DNA from: Gammaproteobacteria bacterium
GTDB taxonomy: Bacteria; Pseudomonadota; Gammaproteobacteria; Steroidobacterales; Steroidobacteraceae
Reading direction: 5' to 3'
Assembly: GCA_019242385.1 (NCBI GenBank)
Contig: JAFAVO010000082.1
Location: forward strand, 1-13,193
DNA: 13,193 bases
Position 1 is the stretch's first letter; the number at the start of each line of letters is the position of its first letter. The position numbers and the translations under genes were made by a program. The notes beneath the pieces are model-generated. The model made no database searches, was not told the origin of the DNA, and saw only the letters and a list, made by a program, of their open reading frames with translations. Below are positions 1 to 6,596 of the stretch, piece by piece.

Positions 1-1133
1 TGGCGATCGCGCTCGTTCTGCTGCTCGCCATCTGGGGAATCGTCAGCCGCCTCATCGCGCGCAACGCTCTCGCACACGAGGCGCGCGCGGCGGCCGTGCC
101 CACGGTCATCACCACGCAGCCGCACCGTGGGCCAGCCACCGACCACCTGGTGTTGCCGGGGAGCGTACAGGCCTATTACGAGGCGTCCATCTACGCGCGC
201 ACCAGTGGCTATCTGAAGGCCTGGCACACCGATATCGGCACTCCGGTGAAGAAAGGCGAGCTGCTCGCGGAGATCGAGACCCCGGAGGTCGATCAGCAGC
301 TGCGCCAGGCGGAAGCCGATCTCGGGACAGCGCGCGCGAATTACGAGCTCGCCCGCACCACCAACGAGCGCTGGCAGGGGCTGCTGGCCACCCAGTCGGT
401 GTCGCAGCAGGACGCTGACCAGCGCGCCGGCGATGCCGCGGCCAAGGCGGCCGCGCAGGCATCTGCTGCGGCCAACGTTGCCCGGCTGCGCGAGCTCGAG
501 GGATTCAAGCGGGTCGTGGCGCCCTTCGATGGCGTGGTCACGCAGCGCAACACCGACGTGGGTGCGCTGATCAACGCCGGCCAGACCCCCGGCAGCGCTC
601 TGTTCCATGTCGCCGATACGCATCGCCTGCGCATCTATGTCCAGGTTCCGCAGGCCTATGCGGCCCAGGTGCGCACGGGCATGAAGGCCTCTCTGGAATT
701 CACCGATCATCCCGGCGAGCACTATGCGGCGACCGTAGCCTCGACCGCGCACGCCCTGGACGCCAGCGCACGCACCCTGCAGGTGGAGCTGCAGATCGAC
801 AACGGGAGCGGCGAGCTGCTGCCCGGCGCGTACGTACAGGTTACCTTCGCGCTGCCGCCCGGACCTGGGAACCTGCGCGTGCCCGTCAACGCCGTCATCT
901 TTCGCGGCAAGTCGCCGCAGGTCGCGACCGTCGACAACACTCAACACGTACGGCTGCGCGACATCGCCGAGGGCCGCGACTTCGGCACCGAGGTGGAAGT
1001 GCTGGCGGGAATCGATGCCAATGACACGCTCATCCTGAACCCCCCCGATTCCATTGCCGATGGCACCGCGGTACGCGTCCAGGCACCCCAGCCGCAACCG
1101 GGCGCGACCCCAGCGGAGCCGGAGCAGTCGTGA
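1..1133 (+). CDS. RND efflux periplasmic adaptor (membrane fusion protein), 5'-partial
   Basis: This is the periplasmic adaptor that links an inner-membrane RND pump to an outer-membrane channel. The frame is open from the left edge. Before the first internal GTG (position 96) it encodes a hydrophobic helix (ALVLLLAIWGIV), the usual N-terminal membrane anchor, so the true start lies outside the window and GTG 96 is not the start. The following sequence has the lipoyl/barrel-sandwich first half (SIYARTSGYL...GTPVKKGELLAEIETPEVDQQL). It continues with an Ala/Gln/Glu-rich alpha-hairpin coiled coil, the returning lipoyl half (VVAPFDGVVTQRNTDVGALI) and the beta-barrel and membrane-proximal domains. 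It resembles the general HAE-type MdtA/AcrA class. I see no metal-binding extension like those of CusB or CzcB, so a drug or organic substrate is as likely as a metal. The stop overlaps the start of the outer-membrane factor gene by 4 bases (GTGA). The pump gene is not in the window and is probably upstream. Confidence 0.93.
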   Translation, partial: AIALVLLLAIWGIVSRLIARNALAHEARAAAVPTVITTQPHRGPATDHLVLPGSVQAYYEASIYARTSGYLKAWHTDIGTPVKKGELLAEIETPEVDQQLRQAEADLGTARANYELARTTNERWQGLLATQSVSQQDADQRAGDAAAKAAAQASAAANVARLRELEGFKRVVAPFDGVVTQRNTDVGALINAGQTPGSALFHVADTHRLRIYVQVPQAYAAQVRTGMKASLEFTDHPGEHYAATVASTAHALDASARTLQVELQIDNGSGELLPGAYVQVTFALPPGPGNLRVPVNAVIFRGKSPQVATVDNTQHVRLRDIAEGRDFGTEVEVLAGIDANDTLILNPPDSIADGTAVRVQAPQPQPGATPAEPEQS

Positions 1134-2566
1134 GACCTGACCACCGGCGGCTCGCCACCGGTGCGCTGCTCCTCGTGGCGCTCGCGGGCTGCTCGCTGGC
1201 CCCGCACTACGAGCGACCCGCGACCGCGCCGCCGTCCTCGAGCTACAAGGAGGCGCAGGACTGGAAGGTCTCCGCGCCTGCCGATATCAGCTCGCGCGGC
1301 CGCTGGTGGTCCATGTTCCACGATCCCGATCTCGATGCGCTCGAGGCGCAGGTCACTGCGACCAATCAGACGCTGAAGTCGGCGCTCGCGAGCCTCGAGC
1401 AGGCGCGTGCGCAGACACGCATCGCGCGCTCGGCCTGGTTCCCGACGCTCACCGCGCAGGCCGCGGTTACCCGCGGTGAAGTCTCGGTCTACTCTCAGGG
1501 GTACACCCCCGGAAAAACCCGCACCGGAAACCTGTATTCATTGAGCGGCGATTTTTCCTACGAGCTGGACGTGTTCGGCCGGGTACGCAACACCGTCACG
1601 AATGCGCGCGCCAACGAGCAGGCCACCGCCGGTGATGTGGCCTCGCTCGACCTCGCGCTCCACGCCGAGCTCGCCAGCGATTATTTCCTGCTGCGGGGCC
1701 TGGATATCGAGCAGCGCTTTCTCGATGAGACGGTCGCCGACTACGAGCGCGCCCTGCAGCTCACCCAGAACCTTTTCAAGGGCGGTGCCGCGGCCATCGC
1801 CGACGTGCAGCAGGCGCAGGCGCAGCTCGAGACCGCGCGCACTCAGGCCGAGGACACCCGCCTGCATCGCGCCCAGACCGAGCACGCCATCGCCGTCCTC
1901 ACCGGGCAGCAGCCCGAGGGCTTCTCACTCGCGGCACGCACCGAGGAAGCGCTCCCCATCATGCCCGAGGTCGACCTCGGCCTTCCATCGCAGCTGCTGG
2001 AGCGACGTCCGGACGTAGCTGCCGCCGAGCGTCGGGTCGCGGCAGCGAATGCCAACATCGGGGTCGCGCGCGCGGCTTATTTCCCGGTGTTCGATCTGCT
2101 GGCGCAGGCGGGCTCGCAGGCGACCTCCGGGGCCCACTGGCTCACCGCACCGAGCGAGTTCTGGTCGATCGGACCTCAGGCGGTGCTTACCCTGTTCGAC
2201 GGCGGCCTGCATCGGGCACAGTCAGCCTCTGCGCACGCGCTTTATGATCAGCAGGTGGCCAACTACCGCAGCACCGTGCTCACTGCGTATCAGGACGTCG
2301 AGGACAATCTGGCGGCGTTGCGGCAGCTGCAGCGCGAGAGCGTCAGTCAGGCGGCGGCGGTGCAGGCGACTCAGGGCGCGCTCGATCAGGCCAACCTGCG
2401 CTACAAGGGCGGCATCGTCACCTACCTCGAGGTCGTCGCGACGCAGAACGCGGCGCTCTCGGCACGGCTCGCCGCGGTCGACATCGATATCCGCCGGGCG
2501 ACCGCCACGGTGCAACTGGTCAAGGCGCTCGGCGGGGACTGGAGCGCCGGCGCGCCTGCGCGCTGA
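1130..2566 (+). CDS. RND efflux outer-membrane factor lipoprotein, NodT family
   Basis: TolC-like outer-membrane channel subunit that completes the tripartite efflux pump with the adaptor encoded just upstream. The 478-residue product is of normal length for NodT/OprM-type factors. It begins with a lipoprotein signal ending in a lipobox (LAGC, acylated Cys21). The mature N terminus follows with PHYERP and then RWWSMFHDPDLDALEAQ, a typical early motif of the family. Two homologous halves follow, each with long alpha-helical barrel segments and a beta-barrel hairpin. The first includes FSYELDVFGRVRN and the second GPQAVLTLFDGGLHRAQ. LPSQLLERRPDVAAAERR is the family's conserved inter-repeat motif. 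The GTG start overlaps the adaptor stop (GTGA at 1130-1133), so the pair is probably translationally coupled. It ends 9 bases before the convergent regulator gene. The substrate cannot be read from the sequence. Confidence 0.95.
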   Translation: MRPDHRRLATGALLLVALAGCSLAPHYERPATAPPSSSYKEAQDWKVSAPADISSRGRWWSMFHDPDLDALEAQVTATNQTLKSALASLEQARAQTRIARSAWFPTLTAQAAVTRGEVSVYSQGYTPGKTRTGNLYSLSGDFSYELDVFGRVRNTVTNARANEQATAGDVASLDLALHAELASDYFLLRGLDIEQRFLDETVADYERALQLTQNLFKGGAAAIADVQQAQAQLETARTQAEDTRLHRAQTEHAIAVLTGQQPEGFSLAARTEEALPIMPEVDLGLPSQLLERRPDVAAAERRVAAANANIGVARAAYFPVFDLLAQAGSQATSGAHWLTAPSEFWSIGPQAVLTLFDGGLHRAQSASAHALYDQQVANYRSTVLTAYQDVEDNLAALRQLQRESVSQAAAVQATQGALDQANLRYKGGIVTYLEVVATQNAALSARLAAVDIDIRRATATVQLVKALGGDWSAGAPAR

Positions 2567-2575
2567 GCTCTGGGG

Positions 2576-2854
2576 TTATTTCAGGTAGGCATGCACGATA
2601 TCGATCAGGTGCTTCGCTCCACGGGCACGACCGCGATCGCGGTCATGCGCAGGGTCGGAGACATGCATGCGGATATGATCCTCGAGCAGCTCCGCCATCA
2701 GACTGTTGGCCGCTCCACGGGCTGATACCGTAAGCTGCATCACCCGCGCGCAGTCGGCATCGCCGTCCAGAGCACGCTCGATGGCGCCTACCTGTCCGCG
2801 CAGTCGCCGCACGCGTTGGAGCAGACGGGTCTTGTCCTCGATGGTATGTCCCAC
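2576..2854 (-). CDS. CsoR/RcnR/FrmR-family metal- or formaldehyde-sensing repressor (RcnR-like ligands)
   Basis: Small all-alpha, DNA-binding repressor of the DUF156 family, whose members release DNA on binding Cu(I), Ni/Co or formaldehyde. The frame stays open further upstream. I choose GTG at 2854 because it gives a 92-residue protein of family length beginning VGHTIEDK, matching the N terminus of RcnR (as recalled, MSHTIRDK), and because GAGGA lies 7 bases upstream. The core has RVRRLRGQVGAIERAL, Cys35 in DADCARVM, ARGAANSLMAELLEDHIRMH and the closing IVHAYLK. His3, Cys35, His60 and His64 are all present, which is the Ni/Co ligand set of RcnR. As I recall, FrmR proteins have Glu or another residue at position 64. 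The overall sequence otherwise resembles FrmR (RVRRLRGQ, GAANSLMAE), so formaldehyde sensing is not excluded. It runs divergently from the porin gene, with a G-tract operator candidate between them, and is probably autoregulated. Confidence 0.9.
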   Translation of the reverse strand: MGHTIEDKTRLLQRVRRLRGQVGAIERALDGDADCARVMQLTVSARGAANSLMAELLEDHIRMHVSDPAHDRDRGRARGAKHLIDIVHAYLK

Positions 2855-2875
2855 GGTGCTGTCCTCAGGGGCGTC

Positions 2876-2898
2876 ATAGGGAGGGGGGTATAGTATAG
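2876..2898. promoter_or_regulatory. Putative CsoR/RcnR-type operator (G-tract with flanking TATAGTATA)
   Basis: The 46-bp gap between the divergent regulator and porin starts contains GGG-A-GGGGGG (G6 at 2883-2888) followed directly by TATAGTATA (2889-2897). An AT-flanked run of G/C bases is the known operator style of RcnR/FrmR-type repressors. Read leftward, TATACT (2897-2892) makes a good -10 for the regulator, with a leader of about 30 bases and an SD before its GTG. Read rightward, TATAGT (2889-2894) would be a -10 placing the RNA start almost on the porin ATG. I found no convincing -35 on either strand. Assigning the site to the adjacent regulator is inference from position and motif. 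Confidence 0.55.
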
Positions 2899-2900
2899 GC

Positions 2901-4289
2901 ATGCCCGCCACAAAAGGAGCCCCCCAGCCGGCAGTTTTGCCGGCGGCCCTTCTTGCCCTGCTGTTCCCGCTTCCCTGCAACGCGCTCGAGGATGGCTCGC
3001 CCGCGGCGAAGGGCGTGGATCCTGCGCAGGTCGACGCGCGCACAGCGGACATCGAGCAGCGCTTCGCCTTCCACGCGCAAGCCACCTATGGCCGGCAGTG
3101 GACCAACGCTTTTCACGCGCCTTACGCCGGCACCAACAGCCTCTCGCCTTCCAGCAGTCGCGCGACCACTGACCTTACGCTGTTTCTGGGAGCACGGCTG
3201 TGGCGGGGAGCGGAGATCTGGATAACCCCGGAGATCGATCAGGGCTTCGGCCTGGACGATACCGTGGGCGTTGCGGGTTTCCCGAGCGGTCTCGCCTACA
3301 AGGTCGGCGCGCATGACCCCTATTTGCGTCTGCAGCGGGCCTTTGTGCGGCAGACGATCAACAACGGCGGTACCCCAGAAGAGGTCGAGGGACTTGCGAC
3401 CCAGCTTGGCGGCAGTCACAGCCCGAACCGCTGGGTGATAACGCTCGGCAAGTTCTCGGTAACCGACGTCTTCGACACCAACCAGTACGCCCACGATCCA
3501 CGCGCGGACTTTCTCAACTGGGCGATCGTGGACACCGGCACGTTCGATTACGCGGCCGATTCCTGGGGATATACGGTAGGACTTGCCGTAGAGCGTTATA
3601 CCGATGCCTGGACCTTCCGGGCGGGCGTGTTCGATATGTCCGACGTCCCGAACAGCAAGTCGCTCGAACCCGGCTTTCATGAGTTTCAGCTCGTCGGCGA
3701 GATCGAACGGCGGTATGAGCTCTTCGGCCAGACGGGGCGCGTGTTGGTTACAGGCTTCGAGAGCCGTGCCCGCATGGCTCTGCTACAGGATGCCATCGAC
3801 TTCGGCCTGGCCACGGGCACCACACCCGACCCCGCGTCCGTGCGCCAGTACCGCAGCCGCTTCGGCATCGGCGTGAGCCTCGAGCAGCCGATCTCATCCG
3901 ACCTCGGGGTCTTCCTGCGTGCAGGTACGGCGAGCGGTGACGTGGAAGCTTACGAGTTCACCGACGTCGATCGGACGATCACGCTTGGCGCTTCGCTCCG
4001 AGGTACTCGGTTTCGACGTCCGGCCGATACGGTGGGACTCGCCCTGCTCGATAACCGGATATCGGCCGTGCGGCAGGCATACCTGGACCTCGGCGGGCTC
4101 GGGATTCTGGTCGGGGATGGGAAGCTGCCACATTCTGGACCGGAGCAGATTCTCGAGACCTATTACAGCGCGGAAGCACTGTCCTGGCTCCATGTGGCCG
4201 TTGATTATCAGTGGGTGAAAAATCCCGCGTACAACAGGGATCGAGGCCCGGTGTCGATCTTTGGTCTGCGTGTGCACGCACAGTTCTGA
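2901..4289 (+). CDS. Carbohydrate-type (OprB-like) outer-membrane porin
   Basis: Predicted outer-membrane beta-barrel porin of the carbohydrate-selective OprB type, 462 residues, secreted by a Sec signal peptide. The N terminus has one Lys (residue 5), a hydrophobic stretch (VLPAALLALLFPLP) and a likely cleavage after CNA at residue 28. The mature chain alternates amphipathic strands and turns. It includes the motif WVITLGKFSVTDVFDTNQYAHDPR and a segment DFLNWAIVDTGTFDYAADSWGY that I recognise from proteins annotated as carbohydrate porins. It ends in a C-terminal Phe (VHAQF), the standard barrel-assembly signal. The ATG at 2901 is the only start that keeps the charged n-region, but a good SD at normal spacing is missing. 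Its divergent neighbour is a metal/formaldehyde-type repressor, so the transported solute need not be a sugar. That link is inference. Confidence 0.85.
   Translation: MPATKGAPQPAVLPAALLALLFPLPCNALEDGSPAAKGVDPAQVDARTADIEQRFAFHAQATYGRQWTNAFHAPYAGTNSLSPSSSRATTDLTLFLGARLWRGAEIWITPEIDQGFGLDDTVGVAGFPSGLAYKVGAHDPYLRLQRAFVRQTINNGGTPEEVEGLATQLGGSHSPNRWVITLGKFSVTDVFDTNQYAHDPRADFLNWAIVDTGTFDYAADSWGYTVGLAVERYTDAWTFRAGVFDMSDVPNSKSLEPGFHEFQLVGEIERRYELFGQTGRVLVTGFESRARMALLQDAIDFGLATGTTPDPASVRQYRSRFGIGVSLEQPISSDLGVFLRAGTASGDVEAYEFTDVDRTITLGASLRGTRFRRPADTVGLALLDNRISAVRQAYLDLGGLGILVGDGKLPHSGPEQILETYYSAEALSWLHVAVDYQWVKNPAYNRDRGPVSIFGLRVHAQF
2927..2944. repeat. Perfect inverted repeat in the porin signal-peptide codons
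   Basis: GCCGGCA (2927-2933), a 4-base loop GTTT, then TGCCGGC (2938-2944) form a perfect 7-bp hairpin. It starts 26 bases after the first base of the porin ATG, at codons 9-15. It could slow or gate early translation. No T-run follows in either direction, so it is not an intrinsic terminator. Function unknown. Confidence 0.5.
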
Positions 4290-4354
4290 ACACTCCAGAA
4301 GCCGCGCTCTGCACCGTCGCGTTTTTCCGCAGTGCCGCCGCATGCCGCGAGTGG

Positions 4355-5824
4355 TCAGCGCACCCGCGCGAAGTCGATGAATCCCCGCTCGATGTCGGTA
4401 TCGAGCAGTTGCACCCGCACCGGGTCACCCACATCGAGCCCCGCGAAGCCCTTGACGAGGCGGCCTTCCGCCAGCGGCTTGGAGATGCGTACCCAGGTAC
4501 CCTTGTCGGACGCTCCCGTGACCAGCGCGTCGAATTGCTCACCGATGTGTGCCTGCAGCAGCAATGCTGCCGCTGACTTGCGTACCTGCCGCTCCACTTT
4601 GGCCGCGTTGCGCTCCTGCACGGTGCAATGCTCCGCGAGCGCTGCCAGGTCCTCATCGCCATAGGGTCCTGGCACCCCGGCAAGCGCCGCCTTCGCGAGC
4701 CGCTGGGTGATGACATCCGGAAAGCGGCGGTTGGGTGCCGTCGCGTGCGCATAGTCCTCGAGCGCGAGCCCGAAATGCCCGGCGCAGGGCTGCCCCGGAC
4801 GTTTGAGCACGTACTCCCCGGCGCCGAGCAGCTTGACGATCGCGAGGGAGAGGTCGGCAAATTGCGCGGGGGCAGCCTGCCGCCGCTTGAGGAGAAAGGC
4901 GTTCAAGGCTCGCGCATCCGGCGCCGCAGGCAACGCCTCGTTGCAGCTGCGGGCGAGCGCCACGATCCGATCCCAGCGCTCGGGCGCCGGCAGGGCGCGG
5001 CGCAGCGATGCGCGGCCACGGCTCTCGAGGAAGCGCGCCATGACGCCGTTGGCGGCGATCATGAAGAACTCGATCAGCTCCTTGGCACGATTGCTCTCAT
5101 CGGGCTTCAGGTCGATGAGCGCACCGCCCTCGTATACGGCCTGTGCTTCCAGAGTGCTGAGAGTCAGGGAGCCCTGCGCCTGGCGCAGCGCCTTGAGCCG
5201 CTGCGCCACGGAATCCTGGGTTCGCAGCTGCGCATCCATGCCGGTAACGGCCGTGATGCGTGGCGGCGGCGGCGCGCGACCATCGAGCCAGGCGGCGACG
5301 CTGTCGTAAGCCAGCTTGGCGCGATTCACGACCACCGAGCGGTAGATTTCCGAGTCGCCGACGCTGCCGTCCGCGGCCACGGTCATGTCGATCACCATGC
5401 TGAGGCGCTCCTGCCCCTCGGCGAGACATGTCAGATCCGTTGACAGACGCTCCGGCAGCATCGGGAAGATCTGCGCCGCGGTATACACCGAGGTCGTGTT
5501 GGCGCGCGCGTGCGCATCGAGCGGGGTATCGCGGGCGATCGAAGCATCGACATCGGCGATCGCCACGAGGATCCGCACCCCACCCGCCGCCAACGGCTGC
5601 GCCACCGAGAGCTGATCCAGATCGCGGGAGTCATCGTTGTCGATCGAGCACCACAGGAGCGAGCGCTGGTCACGAATCTGCGCGCCGCGCTCCATGGCGG
5701 GACCGGCAATGGCACGCAGCTGTGCGGCCGCGGCGGCCGGCAGGTCCGGCTCGAGACCTTGCTCGAGCATCGCCCGGCGCGCCAGACCTTTCAGGTCGAT
5801 GGAACTGTGAGTCGGTTGTGGCAT
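4355..5824 (-). CDS. RNase II/RNase R-family ribonuclease (RNB domain plus C-terminal S1)
   Basis: Predicted 3'-5' exoribonuclease of the RNB superfamily, 489 residues. It is shorter than RNase R (about 800) and RNase II (about 640) because the N-terminal cold-shock domains are absent. The catalytic motif is at residues 60-71, SIDNDDSRDLDQ. Asp62, Asp68 and Asp70 align with RNase II Asp201, Asp207 and Asp209, while the position of Asp210 is Gln71. The RNB fold continues through YTAAQIFPMLPERLSTDLTCL, a VNRAKLAYDSV segment, and HFGLALEDYAHATAPNRRFPDVITQRL, the substrate-binding signature. The C terminus (about 410-489) looks like an S1 RNA-binding domain. The ATG at 5824 is chosen because upstream residues have no family character, although its SD is weak. 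It lies 34 bases after thiD on the same strand and is probably the last gene of the thiamine transcript. It converges with the porin gene across 65 bases. Confidence 0.88.
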   Translation of the reverse strand: MPQPTHSSIDLKGLARRAMLEQGLEPDLPAAAAAQLRAIAGPAMERGAQIRDQRSLLWCSIDNDDSRDLDQLSVAQPLAAGGVRILVAIADVDASIARDTPLDAHARANTTSVYTAAQIFPMLPERLSTDLTCLAEGQERLSMVIDMTVAADGSVGDSEIYRSVVVNRAKLAYDSVAAWLDGRAPPPPRITAVTGMDAQLRTQDSVAQRLKALRQAQGSLTLSTLEAQAVYEGGALIDLKPDESNRAKELIEFFMIAANGVMARFLESRGRASLRRALPAPERWDRIVALARSCNEALPAAPDARALNAFLLKRRQAAPAQFADLSLAIVKLLGAGEYVLKRPGQPCAGHFGLALEDYAHATAPNRRFPDVITQRLAKAALAGVPGPYGDEDLAALAEHCTVQERNAAKVERQVRKSAAALLLQAHIGEQFDALVTGASDKGTWVRISKPLAEGRLVKGFAGLDVGDPVRVQLLDTDIERGFIDFARVR

Positions 5825-5858
5825 CGGGGCATGATATGCAAGGATGAGGCCCGCCGCG

Positions 5859-6596
5859 TCACTTTCCCTCGAGCAGCAGCTGCACCACGTGTTGTTTCGC
5901 CTGGGCGCAGGCTGCAGGCAAGTCGAGCCCAGCCGCGAGTCCCGCGGCGATTGCGCTGGCGAGTGCGCAACCCGTGCCGCGGCGCGTGGCATTGACACGG
6001 GGTGCACGTAGCCACAGCGGCGCCGCATCGCGCGCCAGCAGAAGATCAACCGCCTCGGGTCCCTCGGCGTGGCCGCCCTTGAGCAGCACCGCGGCCGGCC
6101 CGAGCCGGAGCAGGGCTTCGGCGTGGTGCAGCAGCTGCTCCTCGCTGGTTGCCGGCTGGGTGCCGAGCAGTGCCGCGGCTTCCGGAATGTTGGGCGTGAG
6201 GAGCGCGGCGCGCGGCAGGAGCGTTACGCACATCGCCTCCTGTCCGGCACGATCGAGCAGCTCGCCACCGGAGGAGGAGGCCAGCACCGGATCGATCACC
6301 AGCGGCGGCGCCGATGGCGGCAATGCCGCGGCCACTGCCCGCACGATGGCCCGCGTCGCGAGCATCCCGGTCTTGATGGCTTGCACCGGCCCGCTGGAAA
6401 AAGCCGCAGCCATCTGCGCGCGCACCAGCTGCGCGGACACGATGTGCACCGCCGCGACCCGGGCATCCGTCTGCGCAGTGACGGCGGTGACCACCGGCAG
6501 CATTCGGGCGCCGAGCTGCGCGAGCGTCTGCGCATCGCGCGTGATGCCCGCGCCGCCGCTGGAATCGGAGCCGCCGATGACGAGGACGGTGCTCAC
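5859..6596 (-). CDS. thiD: Hydroxymethylpyrimidine/phosphomethylpyrimidine kinase
   Basis: Phosphorylates HMP and HMP-P to HMP-PP, the pyrimidine donor for ThiE, in the cytoplasm. The 245-residue product has the ribokinase-like fold signatures of ThiD. These are the N-terminal GGSDSSGGAGI (residues 8-18), AVTAQT, QAIKTGML, a VIDPVLASSSG metal/phosphate segment, LTPNIPEAAALLG, and the anion-hole motif RRGTGCALASAIAA with GTGCA at about 207-211. Its start overlaps the stop of the upstream thiF-type gene by 4 bases (ATGA at 6593-6596), so coupled translation is expected. The usual His before the GTGC motif (DTHGTGC in many ThiD proteins) is Arg here. That is a common kind of variation and does not by itself suggest loss of activity. 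Length is slightly short of the typical 260-270 residues. Confidence 0.96.
   Translation of the reverse strand: MSTVLVIGGSDSSGGAGITRDAQTLAQLGARMLPVVTAVTAQTDARVAAVHIVSAQLVRAQMAAAFSSGPVQAIKTGMLATRAIVRAVAAALPPSAPPLVIDPVLASSSGGELLDRAGQEAMCVTLLPRAALLTPNIPEAAALLGTQPATSEEQLLHHAEALLRLGPAAVLLKGGHAEGPEAVDLLLARDAAPLWLRAPRVNATRRGTGCALASAIAAGLAAGLDLPAACAQAKQHVVQLLLEGK

Noticed and set aside
96..1133. GTG at 96 as start of the RND adaptor
   Set aside because: The same frame upstream encodes the expected membrane anchor, so the gene is truncated by the window edge.
2855..3085. Longer N-terminal extension of the CsoR-family regulator to 3085
   Set aside because: It would run through the operator region and into the porin gene. 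GTG 2854 has an SD and gives an RcnR-like N terminus of family length.
2874..3680. A 268-codon minus-strand open frame covering the start of the porin gene
   Set aside because: Antisense to the porin and in a frame unrelated to the regulator; composition is shadow-like.
4628..5443. A 271-codon plus-strand open frame
   Set aside because: Opposite the RNB ribonuclease, rich in Arg/His without motif; shadow.
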